From Pochonia chlamydosporia 170 (taxonomy: Eukaryota > Ascomycota > Sordariomycetes > Hypocreales > Clavicipitaceae): 64,000 bases of DNA. Location of the stretch: positions 5,295,153 through 5,359,152 of the forward strand of contig NC_035792.1 in the NCBI RefSeq assembly GCF_001653235.2, read 5' to 3'. This document shows positions 42,111 through 53,470 of this stretch, piece after piece (within the stretch, counting starts at the first letter, position 1; each line of letters opens with the position of its first letter). The notes beneath the pieces are model-generated. The model was not told where the DNA came from and did not search any database. It saw only the letters and a program-made list of their open reading frames with translations. A program made the position numbers and the translations under genes.

Positions 42111-42509
42111 ACCACCAAACGATTGCCTAAGAAAGGCCGCCCTGCAGTCAATACCAAGTCTTCGCGCGCAGAAGATAGTGCATTATGCCGCTATATCGAT
42201 CGCCTTGACAGAAGCAACCTTGCAGCACGACCAGAGTTCGTAACAGACGCAGCCAATTCCATACTACGGGAGCGGACTACTTTGGGCAAACGTGACGATC
42301 CACCCGTTGCTGGGGCCAACTGGACTACCCGCTTTCTACGACGCCAAGAGTACGACAAGAGGCTACAACCAGTTTCGAGGTGGCCGCTGTCAAGTCATGG
42401 CTTCTTACATGGCCGGTACGTGGCTGCTGCACAGCAGCCCTTGCAGTATAATCACACACGTACTCCGTCTATACTGCGTGCAGATTTTGAACGTCTTAGT
42501 GAAATGTAA
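42111..42509 (+). pseudogene. Pogo/Fot1-type transposase, N-terminal HTH fragment
   Basis: The translated segment KKGRPAVNTKSSRAEDSA, LCRYIDRLDRSNLAARPEF and VTDAANSILRERTT, ending in PVAGANWTTRFLRRQ, matches the Tc5/CENP-B-type DNA-binding region of fungal pogo-family (Tc1/mariner superfamily) transposases. The DDD catalytic domain that should follow is missing, and the frame continues into unrelated sequence. No terminal repeats or TA duplications were identified. It is an old fragment. Confidence 0.7.
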
Positions 42510-43384
42510 GTGCATATATGAATTTTATAGTAGTGGCTATGATTTGGTGTTGTTGCTGTCCGGTGCGGCTGGCTAGGTTAGGATGGTAGCTCAGTCCTGT
42601 CAACTTAGTTGCCACAGCCTGAATGGAAGACAAAGACAATAAGCCAAAGCATAACAATGCATGTATATCACGTTCTTTCGAACATTAATGCCCTGCGACA
42701 GCCGCAACAGCCACTGATAGGATCCCTTACTACGAATATTACGGAGTATTTTAACATCGGCATGCCAGATTTGATTCTCGATCTTGGTATCCTCCGCCAG
42801 AGCGCCAAGGCTGATGCCTTGGCCCCTGTTGGTGGCCGTCCAGCGATTCATGTTGCACCGACCGCGGAGAGTCACAGTTACGATTTAGTGTGCCACCCTC
42901 CTTGACATAAGAAATCCGTGGAGGATGGCACAGTCGCGGCAACCACATTGGATCTAAGGAGGTACATTGTCTGATGAACACCAAGAACGCCAGGAACATG
43001 GACTCCTCTGGCTTGAAGTAACTACATGTATACAATGTTATATGTTGCGCTAGTATATGGCATCAAATGTCTTTGCTGTTTAAAGTTGCACAAAACCGTG
43101 TTGACGACGGTTCCCTCTAACAGAGGACTTTTTTTTAATAATGCACGACAATTGTTGCCGTTGGACTTGGTTCCACCAACTTATATGCAATTGTGACTGC
43201 GATTATTGATTTGAAAACTTAAAACCTCACTATGAGCCGTCCTGCTTCACCTGCAAATCAAGGACCTCGAAGCCAGGCTACGAGGCAGAGACGTTAGTAC
43301 ATATCCCTTTCCTGGCTTTACAAACTACCACCGCGGGCAGCCTTATTAGGCTTCATAGACTTCAAATGAATTTGATGCTAATAT
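42510..43384. other. Gene-free stretch
   Basis: Open frames at 42600-43035 on either strand lack domains. Nothing else was recognised. Confidence 0.4.
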
Positions 43385-43929
43385 ACATCTACACAACTTC
43401 AGCGCCCATGACGGCAGCTCAACTTGCACGCTCAAGACGGGGAGACGTACATTTGACGACTTCTTTGTGGACTTCGCGCGATGCGCGGCGGAGATTGGTT
43501 ACGCTGACGATGCATTAGTACCTGTGCTGGAGAACGCCATCTCGGATGAATTAAATGGGCGTGTCATCGGGTTGCATAAGCCAACGGATTACTACGGATT
43601 GGTCGATTTCTATCGCGAAATCGATCATCAGATGCGAGATTAGCTCGTCGGGGACGAGGTTTCCGGCAGCCTCGCGAATTGGAACAAGGCAGGAACCACG
43701 GGCACCTGGCGGACCAAGCCCAGGGTCATCCGGGTTCAGTCTTGCATGGCACGAGAGCTGTGATCGCTGTGGAGAAAAGGGCCACCGTTTCAGCGAATGC
43801 TCCAACGCACCCATGAAGGAGTGCCCGCCCCAAGACCAGACTGAACCACGCGAAGCGGAGGGGGCGCTGGACATAACTAGAGGCTTTTGTCCAAGAAAAC
43901 GCAGCTCCTCCTCTGTCAGTTGTAATTAA
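43385..43929 (+). pseudogene. Degenerate retrotransposon gag
   Basis: In the frame covering 43430-43641 the translation reads RRTFDDFFVDFARCAAEIGY, DDALVPVLENAISDEL and VIGLHKPTDYYGLVDFYREI, a Retrotrans_gag-like core, then hits a TAG at 43640. In the next frames a CCHC knuckle follows (CDRCGEKGHRFSEC, about 43759-43800). It is a second, unrelated gag, not that of Gypsy-1 or -2. No pol or LTR is attached, so it is a dead fragment. Confidence 0.7.
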
Positions 43930-45060
43930 TGTCTGGAAGGTGTTGATGAGCGAGTACGGATCATGTCATTGGGCAAAATCCTCCGCAAATCCACCAGATG
44001 TAGACTCTTCCATTTAACTATGCATACGAGAGGCTCCTGGATTCTTAATTCGCATTGTCCACATGTTAGAAAAGTATAAGGAAGGTCTGTGTGTCCCGTC
44101 AGTCGAACAGGCCGCGGCCTCGTGGTGCGAGCAAAAATGGAGCCTTTCCGCAACCGTGCCGTAGCGTGCATGCTGCGGCTTGTGCAGGTGGCATAAAAAG
44201 AGTGTCGCCGAATTGAACGAAGTGGAAATTGCCGTGTATCCTGATCTACAGTGTACATGGCCACGAGTCATCACTCAAGTTGAGGTCCTTCTGGCTAAGC
44301 CTAAGTTTCTGCATAGGAGCAATTTCCAGCCATGGGCATAATCCCAGTGATGACGCAGTCAGGTGGTAAAGCAAGCAATAGCTTCAGAGGTGGATACAGT
44401 AGCGACGACACAAACGCCACAAACAGTATGCGACCAGAGCGGCACGAGGAGTCTTGTTGGGGCAGAAAGGCTGGGGTCTGGGTTGCTGACCTCAAAGTAG
44501 CATCTGCTGCCGAATAAACGTCCGAAATTTTGTCAAAATCGAAAATCCGGCTCCAGATTCTTGGATCGAGGTTCCAAGACCGCGGATCGCATAATGAAAA
44601 TCTAGGGTCTAAGCGTTGGATGGTCCACAGGATTTAGCCGCCGGCAGAGGTTATCTCACAGCCTGCCTATTGGATGCCCGCACCATACCCTGTTCGTGGT
44701 TGTCACACCAAAACGCCAGGAATCTGATTGATCGGCAAGAAGATCAAAGTTCTCAAATCTGATTTCTCGGCGCCGATTTTTACGATAACTACACGCGTTT
44801 CAACTCTACAGAAATATCTCGAATCTACGTAACTTCTATGCGGCGCCTGCTAGCACCGTAAGGGCACCGTGGTTTATATTTGGAGTCGTGCCACAAACTA
44901 CGGTGGAGGGTGACTCGTCTGATACGTTGGCATCTACTCTGGACATCTACGGACTGGAGAAGAACTTTCCTTATTTTTCATTGTGTGGTATATTTAATTA
45001 CTTTAACCATGTTCCGCTTTCCCTCGATGATCTATGGCAGTCTTCCTTCCCTTCCGCACG
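43930..45060. other. Gene-free stretch
   Basis: No gene or mobile element recognised. Short open frames at 44301-44517 on both strands overlap each other and lack domains. Confidence 0.4.
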
Positions 45061-45065
45061 CGTTG

Positions 45066-45445
45066 TCTGCTTCCTCGCGGGCCGACCCCCCGGTCGAAAG
45101 CAGGCAATGTGTCGGAGAGGACGAAAGACCCCATTCAGAACCGAGACTATCTACCTCCCCTTCAAACGTTACCTGCTTTCAGCCGGGGGGATCGGCCCGG
45201 CGAGAAAGCTGACAACATCTGGGAGAGGACGAGAGACTCCATTCAGAACTGAGACTATCTACCTGCCCTTCAAACGTTGCCTGCTTTCAGCCGGGGGGAT
45301 CGGCCCGGCGAGAAAGCAAGCAACGTTGGCGATAATGCTTTGATGTCTGCGGTAACTATCTCTTTTCAAATGCTCTCTCGTCCTCTCCCACGCGCGTGTG
45401 CTTTCTCGCCGGGCCATCCCCCGTTCGAAAGCAGGCAACGAGTGG
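45066..45445. repeat. Array of GC-rich hairpins in ~110-bp repeats
   Basis: Four near-palindromic units of about 35-40 bp start near 45070, 45172, 45282 and 45398. The type form pairs GCTTTC-AGCCGGG with CCCGGCGAGAAAGC around GGGATCGG. Units 2 and 3 lie in one orientation; 1 and 4 in the other. Between them a GGGAGAGGACGA(G/A)AGA...CATTCAGAAC...CAAACGTT(G/A)CCTG segment is repeated directly, and part of it is inverted before unit 4. Open frames across the array reflect the period, not a gene. Confidence 0.75.
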
Positions 45446-45744
45446 AAAAATCCGAGACACTATTCGAATTGAGACCAACTACCGCAGACATCGAAGCATA
45501 AGTATTCAACCAGAACCATTCAATTCATTTTCTAAGCAGCACCCAACCATCGTCTATACATATCTTAGCTCTCCATCATCAGAGATACCTCTGTCCAGAC
45601 TCCGCCTAACTCTGTTGGTTGATAGGACTATCACCTCGTTGGATCCCCTGAATCGTCAAAACCTGCTGCGCAAAAAGCAGTCTGTGGTGCAATAATGGAC
45701 CATCGTGCCGGTCGTGTGCAAAGGGCATGGCCCAGCACACGGTA

Positions 45745-46065
45745 TACGTAGGCAGGTGGGAACAGTTAGATGCAGCATGACATCGTTTAGGGATGTGGGT
45801 GAAATAGTCGAGAGGCAACGTCGTTGTGCTGGAGAGTTCATCTGAATTCTTCCGTGCCTTTTTTTTTTTTTTTTGTTTTGGGCTGTGTGCGTGTGTGTGA
45901 TTTTTGTTTTTTCTTTTATTTTATGTTAAGGACAGCAGGTGGGAACAAGGATGGAGAAGGATATCATTCAGATGTGGGTGAGATAGTGCGACGGGCGACT
46001 GAGTTGCCGGAAAGTGCGTTTGAGTTCTTCCCGTCTCTCTTTCTGTCCTTCTTTCTTTCTTTTCC
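45745..46065 (+). repeat. Diverged direct duplication with pyrimidine tracts
   Basis: Segment 45751-45860 (GCAGGTGGGAACA...GATGTGGGTGA(A)ATAGT...GAATTCTTCCGT) recurs in diverged form at 45936-46045. Each copy is followed by a T-rich or CT-rich tract (45859-45874, 46045-46087). It is a local tandem duplication of about 185 bp. Confidence 0.65.
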
Positions 46066-46099
46066 TTTCCCCCCCCTTTTTTTTTGGGGTGGTTTTCGT

Positions 46100-48065
46100 G
46101 GTTTTCGTGAAAGATGCTCTTTCAAGTAAAGGCTTCATTTTTGGAACACTGGCGTGGATGCCGCAAGCCATTACTTCTTAGGAGGGCAATGTAGTAAGGT
46201 GGACTTTGTTTGTTGATGGAGCAAAAAAATTATCTGCAGTTTCAGTTACCCAGTGACCTTTTATACACAATTTGGCGGTCGAATTCCGAGTTTCTGCAAT
46301 ACACAATTTAGTTCTCATCTCCAAGCTCTTCTATCCGAGAACTGGGTGCTTCGTTCTAGAATCTCTGGTAGCCCGGTAGTGCATAGCTATAGACATCCAC
46401 CAACCCCGACGGGACACCAAATCAACCCCAACCATTAGAAGAAACACCAGAGAGTATCATGATAACACTCCTTAATATATACATACATATACATATGTAT
46501 GTCGTTATGTAAATAACAAAAATATGTAAAAATATAAAGATCACGATTTTAGGATATGCATATAGGGTAGGCGTCATGATAGATACCTCCCAAATGTCTG
46601 CACTCGGGCGGCTCCATCGATCCTTCAATTGAAGGGCACTTACACAGTGAAGCAAGGCTACATAGGACGGGAAAGGAGGTTGATACATGTACAGCACAAT
46701 AGCGGAAGAGTAGCGTGAAGTTGTCACAAACCTGTGTCCAGCAAATATGCTACTACTTGAGAATACTCCTAACGCGGCACACCGGGGTGTACAAGAATAG
46801 CTATTTTTACCAGGATCTCGGATCGAAGTTACAAGGTCACAGATCTTAGAGGAAGATGCAAAGATCAAAGATATAAGATCGCAGCTTCCGACAGTGACAG
46901 CAGACATCTGCAAATGGCTTGCTGTCCTCTTATGAGTGAAACACTCGGTGGAAGAGCAGGTCGATGATGCAAAGGCGAGTTGAAGAGTAAACAGCCAAAA
47001 CCATAAGCAGTTCGGACTGCATCGCAAATGCGGTACCAAGATTTGCGTCCCGTGCGGTCCGTGAGGACGTGCTGACGGTGTAGCAGACGAGAGCTGAAGC
47101 CCATTTGTGAATGCTGCTTGTTATATGCCCCAGCTCCTCCTCCACGGGAAGTGGTGACTTGACAACCCGAGGCAGCCAAGTCGCTGGGCTCAGGGAGGTA
47201 CACGCAAAAAGAGTGATAAACGAGCTTGCCGTGATCGTGGTCGTGTCGCGACGCGTCAGTGCCGTGATGATCTCATGCCCGACAGGCAGGGAGAGAAGTC
47301 AGAAGGTTTCTATTGACAGTTTTAGGAGCTCCAACACAGCTCAACTGTACAGCCCTTCAGAACAGGCTCGCTCACCCGCCGCTGCGATAGTGTTCTGGAG
47401 ATACAACCCATGCTTGGTGAAGAGTCTGTGGTACCGCTCGTCATACCCGCATGAGAAGAATATCATTGGGCAAGAGGAACTGCTTGTTGCATGCTAGTGG
47501 AGGAGAGCGGCCTCAAGCAGAGGATGGATATCTCGCTGGCTTGCTTCTGTCCAACAGTGCTCCAACCACGTATCGGTTGCGCACATGGGGATTTGGCCAT
47601 CAGGCGGTCGGTGGTTAATGCAGCCCATAGCAGGGCTGTTTGAAACCCACCACTTACGTTGGCTGAAGTTGAAACTAGCCGTCATGTATGGGATTGAAGT
47701 GATATCTTCCCAGCGCCCTACTGACCTACTGGCTGTCTGAAGCGGGGTTGCGGCCCCATCGCACCACATTCCTCCAACACCAAGTTCATCTGGTTTACGA
47801 TTTGCGATTTCGAGCATTAAGGATAGCTTCTGATCGACCAACAGACCTGCTCTTCATTTCTAAACCCCCTTCAACTGTCTCCCCTCGCGCTTCATCTTGG
47901 CTGGCCGAACGTGGCACCGATGGAGCTCCTCAACATCATCTCCTAAAGGCAAACTGTGGGGCCGCTTCCGCGCTACGATAATTCCCACGTGCCGTTAAGT
48001 TTGTTCGACGCTTCAGTCAGTATTCCACCAATAAATTGGCTTCTCTTGTTCAGGCTACGTCAATA
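46100..48065. other. Gene-free stretch
   Basis: Open frames at 46422-47039 (minus, Cys/Ser-rich), 47111-47497 and 47494-47841 have no recognisable domains. I consider them chance frames. Confidence 0.45.
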
Positions 48066-48119
48066 GTGTGGTGTCTATTTATCAAGTCATTTTCGAGATC
48101 CAAATCCGCCAGCTTCCTT

Positions 48120-49104
48120 CATTCGGTGGAGAATTCTCCATGGCTGACGTGAAACACGACACGATGGTAGGCGGTGCCGTGCGGTCACGGTGGACCCGAA
48201 GAACCCGAATCGTATCAAGATCGCCTGCAGAGACGAATCCGAGCATCAGATGGTAAAACAGGCTATGGAAACGACGAGACTGGCAGCTGGGGTTCGGGTG
48301 TTGCGTGACGAACTCTACCCGATCAAGGTCGACAATGTAAGGCGCACCGCGGTCTTGGACGATGGTGGAGAGGTCCTGGCGGGTGCAGCAGAAACCTTTG
48401 GACAAGAGAACGAGGCCAAGGTTGCCAAGATAGCCTGGTTGAGCAGGAGGGACGTGCCGAAAGCGTATGGATCGATGGTGGTGTATCTGAGCAAAGGAGC
48501 CGATGCAAGAAGGCTGTTGGCGGAGAGATTCTTCCACGCTGGCGGCGAGTCAGGTTGCACAGGGGTATTCGAGCGACGACCGCGACCAGAGCAGTGCTAC
48601 AACTGTCAGGAAATAGGGCACAAGGCGTTCCAATGCAAGGGAAAGCAACGGTGTGCCAGATGCGCCAAAGAAGGACATCGACACGAGAACTGTCATGAGG
48701 AGATAATGAAATGTGTGCCGTGCGGTGGCCCACACGAATCGTTCAGCAGACACTGTCCGAAGCTTTATCCTACGCAGAAGGAGTAGGAACATGGATGCCG
48801 TAGTAGTCATTCCCCAATACTAACACCCGACTAACCCCAACGCACACTCGTGCCACGACAGCAGGTCTCGCTTCAGCGGCCGAAGAGAGGAAACTGAACA
48901 CTTGGAGAATTGCCTTCAAGCGTACTTGCTACTAACCCCCACGAGACCCGCCAGCAAGAAGACTAGTTGTGTGGAGAGATCTGAAAGAGATTTACGCAAG
49001 GGCTTTGGGTTTTACGAGGAAGCATGAGAAGAGAGTATGTAGCAAGTAGTAAGGCCCTCTAGGGAAATCCCTCCGGGCGTGAATACATTACATTACATTA
49101 CATT
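48120..49104 (+). mobile_element. Internally deleted Tad-like LINE
   Basis: An ORF1 with three zinc knuckles is followed after only about 260 bp by a typical LINE 3' end: GGCCCTCTAGGG...CCCTCCGGGCGT (49052-49081) and a tail of four ACATT units to 49104. The endonuclease-reverse transcriptase ORF2 is missing, so this is a deletion derivative. The 5' end is not defined. Confidence 0.7.
48190..48786 (+). pseudogene. LINE ORF1 (Gag-like) protein, N-terminus incomplete
   Basis: About 198 residues open, with a nucleic-acid-binding C-terminus of three knuckles: CYNCQEIGHKAFQC, CARCAKEGHRHENC and CVPCGGPHESFSRHC. The N-terminal part (KIACRDESEHQMVKQAME...YPIKVDNVRRTAVL...YGSMVVYL) fits the RNA-binding ORF1 proteins of I/Tad-clade LINEs, which package LINE RNA. 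No ATG begins the frame near 48190 (the first codon is GTG) and the true N-terminus is in another frame or lost. Without ORF2 it cannot mobilise itself. Confidence 0.7.
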
Positions 49105-49595
49105 CCCTAATCTATTCAGTCAGAAGCGTATTTGGAAGCCGACGAATCAATAGCATTGCAGAGAAGAGGAGCTGGAAGCTCTCGAGGAGCTGGCCACCGG
49201 ATTACATGAGATGGTCGATGTTCAGGGGCTGTGACTGAGATTGATCTCATTTGGTGGCTTTGTTAGCATCGGCATCAGTCGAGTTCGCGTTGTGACGACT
49301 TGGATTGGTTCCCAAGGGATAAGCCTAGTCTTAGGTTTATGTTGGCAGATACACTAGGGTGTCGATGGTCTGAGCAGTAAATGTCACGTTGGTGATGGGT
49401 TGTAAACCGTAACCAGTTGATCGTAGAGAGTGATCGTGTTGAGACCTAACTAGGAACTAGAGTACTATCTATGGAGAGTGAAAAATTAGGGTGCCTATAT
49501 ACTACGAGTGCTAATTTCCGTGGAAGTGAGCATACAAGATGCTACTTACTTTAACTGAGCGCTGCTACTACTGGTCCGTCGTGCCAACCATTGAT
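49105..49595. other. Gene-free stretch
   Basis: No gene, repeat or element end recognised between the LINE tail and the LTR relic. Confidence 0.4.
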
Positions 49596-49597
49596 CC

Positions 49598-49702
49598 GTC
49601 GCTCTCGCGAGCTTCCTTCTCCTTTCTTTCTCCTCAGCTTTAGATAGACAATTGTACGGCAACCTTATGTTGAACAAAGAGTGGTCCAGCCCCTCACAGA
49701 AG
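49598..49702 (+). repeat. Diverged Gypsy LTR fragment
   Basis: CTTTCTCCTCAGCTTTAGATAGACAATTGTACGGCAACCTTATGTTGAACAAA and CAGCCCCTCACA follow the end of the Gypsy LTR in plus orientation, including the AGCTTTAGATA self-priming segment. Only about 105 bp remain. Confidence 0.75.
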
Positions 49703-49906
49703 TAAAGATAATAGTATGATAGTAGACATAATAGTACCATAACAGAGTACAATACGCAAATATGCGTCTGCTCCATGTTTGCTTGTGGCCGGGTGTTACC
49801 TTACTCCACACCATTGCCATGTTCCTACACGGCAGTGCTGGATGGAATTAAGTGTTGCGCACCCTTGGTTCTACTAGAGCATACTCTACAAGCATATGAC
49901 ATCTGA

Positions 49907-51167
49907 CTACCAAAGATCCCTGGGATTTTTATCCTCCTCCCCCCCTGAATTAGTCCTTCCAGACTCCTTGTCATTCTCCATTACCACCATGGTAGTGACT
50001 GTTTTCATAATGCCACCGTCCCCGGGATACTTGGCTAGCTGGATGTCCGACTCATCGCCACCCCTGTTGATCTGAGTGTCATTGCCAAACGAGGGACTCT
50101 CCGTGTTATTTCGATTCGCGGTATTGCAACGTGTACTCGGTTCCGGGAACGTGGCGTACTGCGTGTTGCTCTTTCGCCTGTGGCTAGTCGAGTGATGCGG
50201 GTAGCCATAGTCTCCCTCGTTGGGGATCCGGACGATCTTGGCAATGAGGCCGGCCATAGTGAGCTCGATGTAGAGCTTAACGATGTAAGTCACGGGGAGG
50301 AATTGGACGTATCTAGCGCGCGAGAGAGAAGTGTGTCAGTCACGGGGCTGGAGACATGAATACCCGGGATTGAATTAGTTGCTGGAGGAGCTCACAGATA
50401 GGGATCGGATAAGCTCAGCATGCCGACGAGGAGGGCGTCCATTGCCGTAGAGAGGAAGACCATGGCAACGTTGACCTTGAAGAGCAGCCAGTACTTATTA
50501 AGACCAAGGGCAATCAGGCGGGACCGCACCAGGTACAGAAAGTACAGGTTAAGTCCAAGGTCAACAAGCAGAAAGAACGTCTTCTCCGCATTCTCAAAAG
50601 CGTAATTCAGATATATCTGCTGAGTGGTAGCGCCCGGCATGTGCGCACTGGTCCATATGACACCGACAGCGATGTTGATGCATCCTATGGCGGAGACGAG
50701 GCCCAGCTTCAGCCACATTGCCTTGCGCTTGTTGACCATGATCAGTCCGACCCGGTTGGCGATGATCTGTGGGAGGAGCTGTGTTTGGAGGACCCATAAA
50801 ACCACTGTAAATTTTTAGCTTCGATAACGCCGAGGCGCCTGCAAATTCCCGGTTTTGCTTACCAGAGCCAATGAAAAACGCGAGGCTGTTGCATCGCCGT
50901 GTTAATATGGTCGCCTAATCATCCTTTGGGGGGGGGGGGGGGGGGGGGGGGAGCTCACCTGTCAGGAACCACCCCAATCAGGTACAAGTAGGTGATGATG
51001 GCGATGACAAAGCAGGCCACAGCTTCGACCCAGATCATGTATAGGTAGGCATTTCGAAAAGTTCGTGAGCGTGCCACGATCTTTCGAGACTGTTGTATGA
51101 CCTTGACGACAGTAAAAGGGAAGATTCCCAAAAAGAGCCCGAAGTAAATGGATGAAAGGTCGATCAT
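49907..51167 (-). CDS. Seven-transmembrane integral membrane protein
   Basis: Four exons, 50959-51167, a 23-nt micro-exon 50863-50885, 50396-50804 and 49907-50312, give 348 residues in one frame. Introns use GTGAGC/ACAG, GTAAGC/ACAG and GTGAGC/CTAG. Seven hydrophobic segments can be seen: SSIYFGLFLGIFPF, YLYMIWVEAVACFVIAII, LAFFIGSVVLWVLQ, LGLVSAIGCINIAVGVIW, FFLLVDLGLNLYFLYLV, VNVAMVFLSTAMDALLVGML and VTYIVKLYIELTMAGLIAKI. A hydrophilic, Asn/Ser/Asp-rich tail of about 100 residues follows and is probably cytosolic. The pattern resembles a group of uncharacterised fungal membrane proteins, possibly receptor-like; function is unknown. The start at 51167 is the ATG just before the first segment. 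Intron 1 holds a 24-base G tract. Confidence 0.85.
50928..50951 (+). repeat. G24 homopolymer in intron 1 of the 7-TM gene
   Basis: Twenty-four G on the plus strand (C on the gene strand), starting seven bases inside the donor of the first intron. The length is probably not exact, as such tracts are hard to sequence. Confidence 0.9.
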
Positions 51168-52653
51168 TCTGGTAGAAGAGGTGAACGGGAACAAGCTCAG
51201 AACAAGGATAGACTGGTTATGCGAAGGAAGTTGTAAAATATTCGGGTCGGATCGCGTTGAGTCTATAAATGTTAGACTTGTCCCCCAGTTCCCCTTCATG
51301 CGCCTGTGGACGCGAGACGATAATTTTGATCGACGTTTGATGCGATTCTGGGGATTAACCTAACAGATCATATCCTGGAGCATGCAGGGGTTGTATGATG
51401 GTCGAGCCCTGCAAGCACATCGTACCAGAACTTCAAGACTAAATTATCGCAGGAGAGAATTCTGAGTGTAGCAAGTCATGAGTCGTTGTGTGGCGCAGGC
51501 GTTGCGTTGTCTAGGCTTAAGGGACATCCGCTCCCAAGGGCCAATAAGACGACATAAATTCACACTTGTGAAACGTATTGCCAATTTCTGGTATTAGTTT
51601 AACTGATTTGGCGTTAGGAGCAGTTGACGATAACTCTGGTCGCAAAGTCTCGGAAAGCGCATCCGCGGTGAAGCCAAATAAATCGCCCCAGCCTGTAAGG
51701 CTGAAACTACAGGTATCTATTGGTTCAGTTGCCTGCGGTAGGCTCCTCGACGCTGCGGCGAGCGTCCCGACATAATTAGGATGTCAGACCACTGGCGTTT
51801 TTCGGAAGGTCTGTGCGTTGCTTGCCGGAATACGTTGTCTGCATCCTGGCAAAAACCTGGGTTATCGCGGTCATGCACCCCGGACAGATGACCCATATTG
51901 ACCCTACTCTTCAGCACAGCATATTCTGCCGATTGTAGCACATAAGCAAACGGATCGCCATACACATATTAATTAAAGCCTAAAACACGGGGCTATGTAA
52001 ATCTTAGGCCCAGCACAATTAACACCTGCATTCACTTTAGTCCTGTGGAGGGGACAACATGATCACTGACTCACTTAACTGGTGTTGTCCAACCTGCTTT
52101 CCGACCAATCACGTCCGGCCTTTGACCCCGACAAGGCCGGATCCATGTATTTCTCAACAGGCTCATCATCCAGATCAGCTGGCGCCTGTATGGCGGCGTT
52201 CAGACTTACCCTATCGACTGGGTTCCTGAATACTTGCACAGGTACAGGTACGTGAACGTCTCGCCAAACTGTTTCCGACATATTTCGTGGCTTACTGTAC
52301 ATTATGCGGCCAACAATCCTGGCAAGACCCCAGCTCCGCCCCCAACTTTATAACTGACCATCCCGCATAGGTCCACCCTAACCCCGCAGATTAATGACCC
52401 CTGCTAATAGCCACCAGGGGTATTTCAAATGCCGCGCTGCTTGCCACTGAGAGTGTTGCGGATTATTGGAACGTCTGCCACATTATGCCGTGATATCTGA
52501 CTTTTCATCACGCCCTGTCCTTGCCCTAGAGCCGTGCACCAAGTTATAATCTTTCGGAGTATATGGAATTTACTAGTTATAGGTTTGGGTGCAATAAAAG
52601 TAGAATATGCGGAGTACAAACATCAAGGACTATTGAGAGCAGATATATATGTA
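51168..52653. other. Gene-free stretch, includes upstream region of the 7-TM gene
   Basis: No supported gene. The first few hundred bases probably hold the promoter of the minus-strand 7-TM gene, but I recognise no clear TATA or other motif. Confidence 0.45.
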
Positions 52654-52807
52654 TGTAACGGGTGAGGCCTAAACCGGCCTTGGTACCCACTTGGCCATGC
52701 GGAGAGACGCGGACGCGTCTCTCCTGATGTAGTTCTTTCTATTCTCTATTCACCCTAGGATACTCGCAGTCGTCTGGCTAGTTGTCAATAAACTCAGTTC
52801 AGTTACA
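52654..52807. mobile_element. Solo LTR (154 bp) with 5-bp target duplication
   Basis: The sequence starts TGTAACGGGTGAGGCC and ends AGTTCAGTTACA (TG...CA). It is flanked by ATGTA at 52649-52653 and ATGTA at 52808-52812. The perfect 5-bp duplication shows an LTR element inserted here and then lost its body by LTR recombination. The LTR is short and unlike those of Gypsy-1 and -2. It may be Copia-like, but no internal region is left to decide. Orientation is unknown. Confidence 0.85.
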
Positions 52808-52872
52808 ATGTACTCCATACAAAGCCTGCACCGCCAGCACAGCCAACTTGAAGGCACACAATGTTCTACGTC

Positions 52873-52918
52873 CCCCCCCTTCTTTTTCCTTTTTTTTTTT
52901 TTTTTTTGTTTCGTTGGT
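52873..52918. repeat. Pyrimidine tract
   Basis: Nine C, then CTTCTTTTTCC and a long T run. Low complexity. Confidence 0.8.
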
Positions 52919-53023
52919 GAATCTGGTGTAAGAGATAGCTCGCCAATAGAGCTACTGCAATTGAGAAACAATATGTAAGATATTCGGCCGCAGTTTATTC
53001 AATAATGATGGTGCCTTTATATT

Positions 53024-53470
53024 GTCCATCTAAAAATAAAGAGAAAGGAAAGATCGAGAGCTCGAGTGTTACGGTACAAGTCCTTGTAGACTTGCACGTG
53101 ACAGAACCGGCATATGTATTGCCAAACATAGCATCTGGATAGTTGAATTCAACATCAGCTTTAACAGTACGTTACTAGTATCTTTGCAATTATGACTTTC
53201 CCACGTAACTGATGATTCTGACACTCGTTACGATAGATCCTACATCAAGGCCAAAGAATCCTACCGCTCTATCGAATTCCGGTACATAACATCGAGGCTC
53301 GCCTCGAGCTCGTGGTCAAGCAGGGACTAAGCGAGATGAACTAATTACAGACCAGGCAGAGCTGGGTCTCAAGTACTGGCGGTTAGTCCATGACACAATC
53401 TTCGTATTTCTGCCTTTTTATGTAACTGCCGGATTTCTCATTTTGAAGCCTTTTTAATTGAATTAGTTAT
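53024..53470 (-). repeat. Diverged Gypsy-type LTR relic
   Basis: TTGTCCATCTAAAAATAAAGAG at the left, GAGGCTCGCCTCGAGC near 53293, GGCAGAGCTGGGTC near 53358 and CCATGACA near 53392 follow the order of motifs in the Gypsy LTR. The T-rich sequence after it matches that following the relic at 34660. An intervening stretch is unrelated, so the relic is broken. Confidence 0.6.

Noticed and set aside
45066..45445. Possible CRISPR array because of regular ~110-bp spacing
   Set aside because: Units alternate in orientation, the spacers are themselves repeated, and the genome is eukaryotic.
46422..47039. 205-residue open frame on the minus strand with hydrophobic segments
   Set aside because: Cys/Ser-rich composition, repeated-base stretches such as TATATACATACATATACATATG, no domain and competing frames on the other strand; probably chance.
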